A DNA stretch of 64,000 nt, from NCBI GenBank assembly GCA_014905825.1, contig JACGCN010000018.1:558001-622000 (forward strand). The letters run 5' to 3'. The number at the start of each line of letters is the position of its first letter. Positions within the stretch are counted from its first letter, which is position 1. Under the pieces are notes generated by a model that saw nothing but the letters and a program-made list of their open reading frames with translations, did not search any database and was not told the DNA's origin. Source of the stretch: Lyophyllum atratum. Its lineage: Eukaryota; Basidiomycota; Agaricomycetes; Agaricales; Lyophyllaceae. Shown here one piece after another: positions 9,823 through 22,108 of the stretch. The translations under genes were made by a program, and so were the position numbers.

Positions 9823-11140
9823 CTAGGTCCCCAACACCAACCCTCCCACCCCCTCACCCACCTCCCCAGCCCCCAGCGCCCAAAACCTCCTCTCAAACTC
9901 CTCCCCCGTTACCCTATCCACCTCCTCAAAATCCAGGGCCGGTTCCCTCCCACACACCTGATCAATCACGTCCCCCGCACCACTCTCATGCATCACCCTC
10001 GCCAGCGCATGGTGCAGCCCCAACAGCTCCGGGTCCGGGAGCTCAATGTCCTCGCGACCGGACGCACGGCGTGGGAGCTTGAGGCCGGGTGGTGGGCGTG
10101 CAGCGAGGTTGTGGAACGTCACGGACTCGGAGGGGTGGAGGCCTAGCTGCTCTGCGCGGTACGCTGCGAGCATCCCGTGCTTCATGACGCGATATACGTC
10201 GTGGTCCTGGGATGCCAGCGATGTCAGCCAGTCAATTCCACAGCACGAGAGGAATTCTTCCTTGGTGGGAGACTCACGGCGGTTGGCTCCAAGCTGAGGA
10301 GGTAGTCCTCAAACCACCTACCCACGGTACCGGACATTGCGATCGCATTGCTGGGCGTGTCGAGCTCTGCAATACGTCCCGGTGTCAATGCCGCGTACTC
10401 GCGCAGGATGTCCCAAGTCGTAAGCGTATCATCTTCCGCGGCCTGCAATTATCCAAGCATAAGGGACGGCCAATCACAATGTTCACACCTACCGGAGGAT
10501 CGAGCTTGATGACTTGCGTGCGCTGCAGACTATGTACATGTATGACGTCGGGCCCGTCAGGCCCTGGCGGGTACGCGTCTAGCACCACCCATCGCGTGAG
10601 TGGACATTTGTAGGCCTGCCGCTTGAGCACCTACGGGGTATCCATGAGGATGATAAGACAATATGTGAAGAAGGGAACAACGCGCATCTAATAGCACCTG
10701 TTCTTCACGGTCCAGCAGTGTGAAACCTTCGAAGAGCCCCGGACGGCGAGCGTGCTTTTTCACTAGCATAACCCTCATCAGTCGTCCAGTAGCAAATTAA
10801 TGATAAGAGACTTACGGGGCGCGAGCAGGAGCACATAGAACATAACCGCTAGATCGCGTAGCTTCTGCACGCTAACTGCACCCACCTCCTGACACGCGCA
10901 CACCGAGGCAGCCATATACCGCTTTCCGTTCTCAGACGGTGCGTGCTCCATGAGGGATCCCAGTACGGCGTGAAACCCTCTGCTGCCGTTTTCTGCTAGC
11001 CACGGAGGATTGTCCAGGGGCGATTGGCGGAGAGATTGTCGCAGCCGGTGTGCCTCGGCGCAGAGGGATAATGTGGAGACGGTTAGATCGTATAGGATGG
11101 ACAGGACATTGGCCTGGAATTCTTGTGAACGGACGTCCAT
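9823..11140 (-). CDS. Divergent fungal HNH-type nuclease-like protein (gene X)
   Basis: Five exons (11140-10816, 10762-10698, 10630-10493, 10442-10278, 10206-9823) join to 358 residues, all in frame. The order of parts follows a second fungal HNH family. It has an N-terminal helical region with PWLAENGSRGFHAVLGSLME, then VLKRQAYKCPLTRW at the usual nuclease entry, VIHVHSLQR (candidate catalytic His), a TWDILREYA helix, LDTPSNAIAMSGTVGRWFED and LLSLEPT. Last comes the family's C-terminal block PDPELLGLHHALARVMHESG. The Asn in SNAIAMS and the following segment stand where the N and final H are expected, but no second His is obvious, so activity is doubtful. It faces the glycosyltransferase gene across 137 bp, a shared promoter. 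A fragment lies at 4.0 kb and a degraded copy at 20.3-21.0 kb. Confidence 0.7.
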
Positions 11141-11277
11141 GATAAATATTTAAATGACGTATGTAGGATGGTAGATGGACGTGTTCCCGATTAGGACTCG
11201 AATGATGTTGACATTGGACGTGTGCCACGACGGAAGAAAAGGAAAAGTGAGAAGCTGGCCTCGTCCACACCATTGCC

Positions 11278-13237
11278 ATGCCTCTCTCCATCCGCCGTCG
11301 CAGCCTCTCCCGCCTCCTCCTCCTCGCCGCCACCGCCCTCCTCGTCCGCCTCGTGTTCTTTCCATCCACATCCACCACGGGGCACTCACCCACACCCACC
11401 ACCGCCCACGAAATTCAGGAACACAACTTCATCGAGCGCGCTACACGCCCGGACAAGTCCCTCAATGTCCAGCGACACAAGTTTCTGCAGGCCCGCATGG
11501 GCCGGGACGACCGCGAGGGTATACTTGGGGAGGTCATCCAGAACGGGGTTAGCGACTACTGGGAGCGCTTCCAGCTGCCATAGTGAGTTTTCATGCCCCC
11601 CGAAACAAAAAACGAGTATTCCTCTGACTCCCTTCCAGTATCATGAACCGAGAAACGTCCTCCATGGACGCCCAACACGTCGTCAGCTCGATCGACCAGC
11701 TGCTTTCCCTGAACGGGTGGGTAGCCGCTTTATGCCCAACACTGACGCGCCCCTTCGGGCAGAACAAGCACGAGTCCGAAGCGTACGACGACCTCATCCG
11801 CGAGGACCACCTCTACTACATCGCCATCATCATCCACTCCGCCGACCACTTCCTCGTCGACCAGCTCGCCGTCATCGTGCAGATGGCCAAGCGCCTCGGC
11901 ACGAACAACCTCTTCGTCTCCATGCTCGACTACGACTCCTCCGACTCCACCGAGACCCTCACCGACCTCTGCGAGGCTGTGCTCATCCTCCTCGGGGTGC
12001 CCTTCCGGATACGCAGGGTGCCTGGGATGACTAGCGACCCGGCGGCGGCGTACTACCCGCTCGAGGAGGCGCATATGCGGAATCTGGCGCTGGAACCGCT
12101 GAAAGAGCTGCAGCAGAAGCGGGGGATCAAGTTCCACCGTGTCGTCTGGCTCAAGGGGTTCACGTGCCCGAACGATATTCTCGAGACGATCAAGGTCAGC
12201 TTTGCGAACGAGGCAGCGATGGTATGCGGGATGGACTGGGCCGAGCACAACGGCTTCTTCATCTTTTCCGACCGGTACGTACCCCACCCACCCTAAGTAT
12301 CATCTCTAACCCTCCCCCAGCTGGCGCACCCGCGACATCGAAGGCGACCAATTCCGCCAATCCAAGTCCTCCTCCAAATCCGACGCCGTCCCCCCCCGCG
12401 ACTCCCAAGGCGCCACGCGCTACGCCCAACACCTCCCCTTCCAAGTCTTCTGCTGCGAAGCCGGCACGCACGTCGTCGACCCGGAGCAGTCATACTACAA
12501 AGGGATCACGTACCGCGCCGGCTCGGACTTCCACAACCTCAGCCAGGCGGAGGGCATGCCGACGCGCGACTATGACGCGCCGTGTCTCGATAGCAGCCAG
12601 GCGTGGTTCTGCCGCGACTTGTGGGTGCGCAGTGCGCGCGATGCGATGGACGAGGTGGATAGGGTTCGGAGCGCGGGGGATATACGAAGGCGGGACGTGG
12701 TGGATGTAGCGGCGTGGGACCCGTTGATGGAGGACGCCGTCAGGAAGGTCTACAAACGGGAGGCCCAGGCTGTCGATCCGGCTAAAGCCCTGGACGCGGT
12801 GGAGAAACAGCAGGCCCAGGCCGCTGATCCTGATGCGAATGCGGGGTCGGATTATGATGCGATGCCGGGTGGGGAGGATGGGGAGGAGGTGCCGCCGCTT
12901 CCGGTGGATCCGCCGAGGTTCTCTATACCGAACTCTGATTTTACGCCTGCAAGGATATTGGTGAATCCGCGGTGTGTGACGACTTATGCTGGGGTGAGCC
13001 ATACCCAGCTTGCTGTTGATCTGTTTGGAGATGGGGGGGACAACGCTGTTGGTGGAGTCAAGAAGTATGCGTTGGATGATTGGGAGGGTGCTCCAGAAAG
13101 CTTTGTATGCCAGGAACAAAAGTTGGTTCTCTTCGTTTTTTTTCTCGGTGACCATTGCTGATAGGGTCATCCAGACAAACTGGTGGAAGGCAGGCGACCA
13201 AAACGCAGAGACGGCTTGGGTTTTCGATATACGATGA
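11278..13237 (+). CDS. CAP59/CMT1-type alpha-1,3-mannosyltransferase-like glycosyltransferase
   Basis: Putative Golgi type II glycosyltransferase of the CAP59_mtransfer family, whose cryptococcal member Cmt1 transfers mannose in alpha-1,3 linkage. A basic N-terminus (MPLSIRRRSLSR) and one membrane helix (LLLLAATALLVRLVFF) form the anchor. The catalytic region has a conserved MNRETSSMD start, IAIIIHSADHFLVDQLA, FVSMLDYDSSDSTETL, VVWLKGFTCPNDILE and MVCGMDWAEHNGFFIFSDRW, then the C-terminal TNWWKAGDQNAETAWVFD. Exons are 11278-11582, 11639-12274, 12321-13121 and 13165-13237. A 42-nt stretch at 11721-11762 could be a very small in-frame intron or coding sequence. A low-complexity Ala/Asp/Glu insert lies before the last quarter. 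Family assignment is firm; the exact sugar and linkage are inferred. Confidence 0.88.
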
Positions 13238-13760
13238 ACTCAAGCGTGGGACTTGAATCCCTGGCATACCCTTAGACTATCATACCATGTATAATTCTTA
13301 ATACCACCGTGTTATTCGACGACGCGCGAGGCGCGAGTCCTCACTCGTGATCAGAGTCACTTACCTCGCTGCCCCATACCAGCGGCTTTCTTTATCTTCT
13401 ACTGTATAACAGTACTACTGAACCTCGTTTACATTTACAAGCTATTTTCTATTTCACAACAGCACCGCGCCCTCCTCCCCTCCGGAACGGATGTGACATG
13501 ACGAAGAATGGGACGGCAGAGGAAGCCGCCGGGGTGTGCGTCCACTACCCACTGCCCCGCAGACGAAAATTCGGCGTTCACCCGCAGATCCATGTTACGT
13601 TGAGGCTCGCCGGCGGCGGGCCAGCCAACCGCTTGCGACACTCGGACCACTGCCGAGGTTACGACCGCCACGAACCTGCCTTCGGTGGCGGGTTGGGACT
13701 TCATCATCGGTCGGGACTCGCCTCCGTGGATCCTACCAGGCTAGTGATACTGCGCGCCAG
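13238..13760. other. Gap between the glycosyltransferase and HNH-C
   Basis: Two convergent 3' ends. About 30 bp beyond the HNH-C stop still match the HNH-A/B flank (TAGCTGGC, CACTAGCCTGGTA) before similarity ends near 13730. A GC-rich frame at 13498-13938 on + is mostly antisense to HNH-C and shows no family motif. Confidence 0.5.
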
Positions 13761-15038
13761 CTATGAAGTGACGACTTGCCTATTCCAAGCGTCCACTTTC
13801 TCCTGCACGCGTCTCTGCTCCTCTGCTGCCGCCTTCTCCTTGGCTTCCCTGAACATAGCCCGTTGCTCATTCGGCGGCACCAAGATATACGGCAGAGCCA
13901 AGAGCATGTCGAAGGTGTCGGGGCCAGCACGAGCGTAACGGCGTGCTTGACGCGCAAGGGCCTGTTCATCAGTGATTGAGTTGCGCTCTGCATGTAACTG
14001 ATCCTTGACCCCGCCGGGGTAGAAGGTGTCTTTCCAAGTCGCGAAGAGCACATCTTTTAGCATCTGAGTTCCAAAATGGTGGAGAACGGTGCTAGCATAG
14101 ACGGCATCGAAGAGAATTGCCGGGGGCCAGTCAGGAGTCTCAGAAATGCGGAGTGGACTACTAAAAGGGGTTGTGCTGAGGACACCGAAGAATGCTGGTT
14201 CGCCAGGCTCGAAGAGATGTGCTGTACACCTGTTCTCTCCTGCTGGTGCCGTGGGGTCGACGTCGGCCGTGTCCATAGCAAAGTTCGGCGTCTGATTATC
14301 AACGCCAGTTCAGACATCGATTAGGGGTCATACAAGCGGCACCCACTGGTAGGAACGCGACGTGCTCACCCACCCCGACATGCGCGAGCTTGTTGAGAAA
14401 GAGCCCGTTTTGGACGCTGTCGATATCCTGCACAAGGTCGCCACCGGCAGGGTCTCGACTGCGACGCTGAGTATACGTTGAAATGTACTGCCACCAGTGC
14501 AATGGTGAGCGACGACAAGATGAGAGTAAGAGCAGCATAGTACGGTATCGCCCTTGCTGCGGGCCAGGAGGTGCACAGCGTCGCAGAAGGCATCTTTCAT
14601 GCCTGTGAAGACGCATCGGTTTCTATCCCGCATTGCAGTCTCAGAACGAAATTGGGCCCTCCGAGTGGTGGCAATGCTAGACTTAGAGGTGAGGCTTGTG
14701 CGTCCAACGTTAGGAACGACCGGGAACATTCTTCGCCTCTCGTCGTCGCCGGTGTGATAGTATAAAGTTGTCGACTCCGGTGGGAGGCCAGCATTGTAAT
14801 CCACAATATTGAGCGTATCGCGACTGGAAGAAAGGTCACCCTGTGCTCCAACGACAGTTCCAATGGCGTAGCGGACCCACTTGAAGGGCCTGGGCGAGAA
14901 CTGGAGTAGGTCTAGGGTCTTGAGTGGGAGAGTAAGGCAATGGACCCAATGCCAATTGTCGGCATCGAGATTGAGGTCGGCACCAGGCGCCACAATGCGA
15001 GGGAACGACGCGTACACTTGGATCTCACCGTTGGCCAT
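13761..15038 (-). CDS. Fungal HNH nuclease family protein, paralogue C
   Basis: Inverted relative of HNH-A/B with the same exon pattern (15038-14544, 14487-14347, 14291-13761) and 388 residues. The second exon has the same length, 141 nt, in all three genes. The core reads CDAVHLLARSKGD, so the second His of the first motif in A and B (HSKGD) is Arg here, while the first His is kept. The next part reads DIDSVQNGLFLNKLAH, with Gln where A and B have Arg before the Asn-Gly, and the final His is kept. The C-terminal Ala/Glu/Arg-rich helix is retained. It is more diverged than A is from B, so it predates that duplication. It is divergent from ornithine carbamoyltransferase with 175 bp between the start codons. 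Confidence 0.83.
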
Positions 15039-15165
15039 GATTCCAATATTTCAGTAACTACGTACAGCGACGCGTGAGTCAGTCCCTCGGAGTCAGAGTC
15101 GAAGTCAGGGAATAGAGTGAAATGAGTCACATGATGTTGTATAAAAGTCGACCAAAACTAAAGTA

Positions 15166-15213
15166 GCAGCAAAGTTCTCCTCCTCCTCCCTCCTCCCTCC
15201 TCCCATCCTAACC
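15166..15213 (+). promoter_or_regulatory. Pyrimidine-rich leader upstream of the OTC start
   Basis: A run of TCC and CTCC units directly before the ATG at 15214. CT-rich tracts are common just upstream of transcription start sites in filamentous fungi. The 175 bp between HNH-C and this gene must hold both promoters. Confidence 0.5.
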
Positions 15214-18145
<2,932 letters not shown>

Positions 18146-19849
18146 AAAGATGAGCCACCTCGCATCAATAAAGCCTATCTCATGTTAGTCGCCTCTACCG
18201 TCCTTGTGCGTCTCCTCATAGGCATTGCCTTTATACAGAATGGAGCTGATTTGATGGTATAACTCAGACTTACGATTTTTTGTGTACTCTCGACCGCGAG
18301 GCATGAATGACTGCGCCGCATTTCGGACTATTAACTCAAACTCTGCTTTTCCAGGTCAAGTATATCTGGTCAAATCCATGGAACGCGGGAAGTATACTCT
18401 TCACGGTGAATAGGTACTTGCCCTTCGTTGACACAGGTATTGCATTGTACCGTGCGTATTCTTCTGTTTCATATTTGGCATTTCGCCATTTCTGATATCT
18501 TTGAAGTGATGATGAGTGTGCCTACGCCAAAGGTATGTCTCGCTGTGATGGTGCCGCCGTAGACCTGAAGGATTTTCTTTCGAATAGACATGTCGTACAC
18601 TCAACCTTGTTATGAGTCGTAAGCCTTTCTCGGTTTTATTACGCCACACGTCACTCACATCTTACCCAGCAATTCTTCACTTCGGCGTCCTCCTTTCTGA
18701 AGGTCGGCGCTCTTAAATAACGGAACCCGGGTGGCATTTTAACGTTTATTCCTGCTTTAGTTATCCTCATGCTACGCACGTATGCGATCTGGAATCTCCG
18801 ACGCTCAGTGCTCTTCTGGCTCTGCTTCCTCGGATTGGTGCGTGGGTGTGGCTTGCAGCCGTCCATCAAGTGGTAATAGGCCTCCAACTGCTACCAGGTC
18901 TTGTCGGGCTCGTTTGTATTCCTCGTGGTTTATGCGACGCGAGTGCTGCAATGTATGAATGCCTCCTTGATTTCGCGTCCAGCCTAGTCACTCACTAAGC
19001 AGCGTCTTCCTTATCCGTCCAGTCGGTCCTACTCCTCAAGATACGGATCCATTCCCATACGGGTGTAGGATTTCAAAGGGAAGCCATCGTGCGACTTCTA
19101 AGTTCTACATGGAGGTCCTGTTGTCCGAAACCAGTCCGTCTCCTTCCATCTCAAATCTAAGTGTCAACCATACTCATATATCGTTGACTTGACTAGTCAT
19201 CTTGATCCTCACCATGATAAAAGCTTTCCAGCATAGAGACTCACGATCTCGGTGGGTTTCCCAGCTTTACATAGATGGTGGGTCTGGTCCAAGACACCTT
19301 TCTTATCCCGTTTGCCTAATGAGCAAGTAGGAATGTGGTTCTATTTCTACATGCTTCGTAGGTCTCCCCACATCGCCAACGCATTTGTTAAATGATGTTG
19401 TCGTAGTGGTAACAGTATCGAATATTACGGTATTCTACAAAGCCAGGGTGTGTATAGTTGTCTCGCTGCTCCACAGAAAACTCATAACATACTCTGAGTA
19501 GTCGTTGGACCACAAGGAAATCCTTGTAAAGTAAGCCCCACATCTTTCCTAATTCTGGTATAGGAAGCTTCAAAGTTTACGGTTTTCTTTCTTCAGTATC
19601 CAGCGTGTACTGCATTCCATCTGTTGCAATCGGGTGATTCTGGACATCCACAGTCACAAGGATTTGACACACCCCAGCAACTCATCGCCATCGAGAATCA
19701 ATCATATGGAAGGGGTGACATTGTCAGAATTCTTTACCACCGTTGTCCCGGAGCTCCAGGAAGACGAGGTCGACGACACCGTTCATGAGCAACGTGATGT
19801 TGGTGAAACACCCTTGTCGGTACTACTTCACCGTGAGCTACGAAGGTAG
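18146..19849 (+). CDS. DUF6533-domain multipass membrane protein (copy 2, with a GC-AG intron)
   Basis: Second DUF6533 paralogue; function unknown. Exons read YLMLVASTVL, TYDFLCTLDRE, VKYIWSNPWNAGSILF with VNRYLPFVDTGIALY, then ILHFGVLLSE, VILMLRTYAIWNLRRS and PTPQDTDPFPYGCRIS. They continue with VILILTMIKAFQH, SRWVSQLYIDGG, MWFYFYML and QRVLHSICCNRVIL, and a polar tail ending at 19849. This is the same exon order as copy 1 (2138-3907). The intron after TLDRE starts GC instead of GT (18301-18302) but has a normal AG at 18354 and keeps frame. No good in-frame start was found before 18146; Met at 18182 is the first in frame, so an upstream exon is likely. The last exons are less well supported, so partial decay cannot be excluded. 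Confidence 0.65.
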
Positions 19850-20259
19850 AGGGCTGCCTTCTGTAAGCATTTGTTGGTGGATTGGCAAGGGGGATTGGTG
19901 CAGCCGTGTTCGAGAACACAGCGCGGACACGAACGAATGAAGGCAAAGTGCTGAAGTCTTCGGACTCTCGGAGAGATGGCTATCTTGGAGAGATGGCTAA
20001 GACTTGCGAGGATGTAGACTAGCTGATTACATCGAATATCTTGCAGCGTAGTCCGCACCCAGCTCGGGAATGCTGACACGCATCCTTGTATACAATCAAT
20101 CAGTTGTCGGACACAATCAAACTCCCTACAGAGATAGAGTCCCCCGACACTGCATATTCGAGCCGTTGAAGGGTCCTTCAAACGTATTGACCAGCCACGC
20201 GATTCTTGTCGCTAGAATACCGAGTCGACGTCACGCGCCGCATAAACGTATATAATATA

Positions 20260-21047
20260 TATCACCTGCGCGATGGCGTGGTGCAACGCCAGTAACTTCG
20301 GGCTCGGAGGGTCAACGCCTTCCATGTCGCGCGTGTAACGGCGTACATAAGCTTGAGAGGATGCAATAAATGTGGATCCAAAACTTCCCAAGCTCGGGGT
20401 TCTTGAGGCTCATATTGGGGAGATGAACTTTGGCACAGAATCTCACCCTCCAGAATTGCAACTACTCCATGGCGACTCGGTTTCCAGCAAGGAGGTCCAT
20501 AGCGAGGGTAGGCGCCTCCGGGTATGTACGGCATTGTGGGGGAGACTCTGTCCAAGCCTTCGTGTATGAAGGGATAAAGTGGGAACGACTGAGGTAGGAC
20601 CGTGCTCGATCCCATTGCTTTAATCCATTGCTTGAGGGTCTTGTTCCACTGTCGTCGGTGAGTGCAGAGTTACAAGCGGTCAAGGACGACCGACGGGGAA
20701 GCAAAGAAGTCATTGCTAGACCCAGATCGGTCGGATCCGCCGGCGTGTTGCCCATGCTTAGACGGTGCGTGCTCCATGAAGGCCTCTAAGACCGTATGCA
20801 ATCCAGTTCCGCCGTGTCTCCTGAGCCAGTCTGAGTGGTCTAGATGCGACTTTCTCTGGCGTAGGGTCAGTTCGTGTGGGCCTGATTGCTCATGATGGAC
20901 AAGCGAGCGGGAGAGAAGTAGGAGCTGCTGCCATGTATAGAAAACCTTCTGCGGTGGTGCTGGCTCAGAGTCACTGAGAGTCCGAATCTGGCAAGCCCGA
21001 CGACAGATTCGGAATCCACGTGGATCTGCGATCAAAACGCGTTCCAA
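20260..21047 (-). pseudogene. Degraded paralogue of HNH-like gene X
   Basis: On the minus strand, DWLRRHGGTGLHTVLEAFME followed by HAPSKHG matches PWLAENGSRGFHAVLGSLME and HAPSENG near the N-terminus of gene X. Farther on, DMEGVDPPSPKLLALHHAIA with QV matches EDIELPDPELLGLHHALARV near its C-terminus. The stretch between (about 20420-20730) changes frame and has stops in each frame, and the nuclease core is not recognisable. It lies directly downstream of DUF6533 copy 2, convergent with it, as the X fragment lies next to copy 1. It could be a diverged live gene with unrecognised introns, but decay is more likely. Confidence 0.55.
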
Positions 21048-21084
21048 ATTAAGCGCCGGTCGGACTCATCTCTCGACCGGAACC

Positions 21085-22040
21085 ATGAACGACCTCGTCC
21101 TGGCAGTGTCCTTCGCGTCGCTCCTAAGCCTACGCGGCCTGCGTAGAAAGTCCCTCTCGCCGACCGGGGCGTTGACCGCCTTCATGGTGGGGGTGCTCAC
21201 CATGGCGGGGGGCCTGCGCGTGTTCGGCGTCGCGCTCATCGTATTCTATTTGATTGGGAGCCGGGCCACAAAACGTGAGCGCTGTCCCCTATCTCTGAGT
21301 CTGACGAACCGGTGCTGACGAGCTTTCGAATTCCAGACGGCAAAGAGCAGAAGGCGCGGCTGGAGGAGGGGTACGTGGATGCGGGGTACCGGACCGGGTG
21401 GCAGGTCCTGTGCAACAGCTGCTGGGCTGTAATGGCAGTTACGCTGTGGAACGCTATTCACGTACCAGGGAGCATCCATGCGTCCCTTCTCGGGGCCTTT
21501 CACCTCGGTGGAAGGGAATACAGACCAGAGGCGTGGTGTGCGGTGGACGCCGGGCACAGGGGGCTTCTATTTGCGGCGTTGGGTCACTTTGGGTGCTGCC
21601 TGGGGGACACGCTCGCATCTGAGCTGGGGATCTTGAGCAAGCGCAGGCCGCGGCTGGTGACGACGCTCAAGGAGGTGCCGCCGGGGACCAATGGAGGGAT
21701 GACGGTGTGGGGAACGGCGTGTTCCGTGGCTGGAGGCGCGATCATAGGACTCGTGATGGGTGTGTGTGTGCTGTTGGAGAACGGAGCTTGTTCGAGTGGA
21801 GTAGTTGGGCGCCTCGTGGCCTGGGGAGCGTTCTCAGGGGGTTTCGGGAGTCTGGTGGATTCGCTGCTGGGTGCGACGGTGCAGCGGACGCGATTTTCGA
21901 AAGAGCGGGGGGTGGTGCTGCAGGACGGGAGTATGACGACGGGCTCTGTGGTGAGCGGGTGGGACTTGCTGACGAACAACCAGGTGAATCTGGTGTCGAG
22001 TTTGGTGACGGCGGGGGTGGTTGGGTGGATGACGTCATAG
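21085..22040 (+). CDS. TMEM19/DUF92 family membrane protein
   Basis: Multipass membrane protein of the DUF92 family, which includes animal TMEM19 and plant VTE6 (phytyl-phosphate kinase); the fungal role is unknown. Exons 21085-21274 and 21337-22040 give 297 residues. Family motifs are clear: KSLSPTGALTAFMVG at the N-terminus, ALIVFYLIGSRATK, GWQVLCNSCWAV, GDTLASELGILSK, then PRLVTTLKEVPPGTNGGMTV, GTACSVAGG and GGFGSLVDSLLGATVQ. At least six hydrophobic segments are present. The stop at 22040 lies only 68 bp before the glycogen synthase start on the same strand, leaving almost no room for a separate promoter. The two transcripts probably overlap, or the second promoter lies inside this gene. 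Confidence 0.9.
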
Positions 22041-22108
22041 TTGTTTGATCGTGCTTTTAATACGCAACATGCAAAGATTTTGGCCCTGTACGTTCAGAAG
22101 TTGAACGA

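Noticed and set aside
11721..11762. 42-nt intron in the CAP59-type gene
   Set aside because: It has GT-AG ends and is in frame but is shorter than all other introns here, so it is left as uncertain and noted in the gene entry rather than called.
4339..15038. HNH genes as a restriction or bacterial defence-like system
   Set aside because: They are intron-containing fungal paralogues with no methyltransferase or prokaryotic partner; expansion of this family is common in basidiomycetes.
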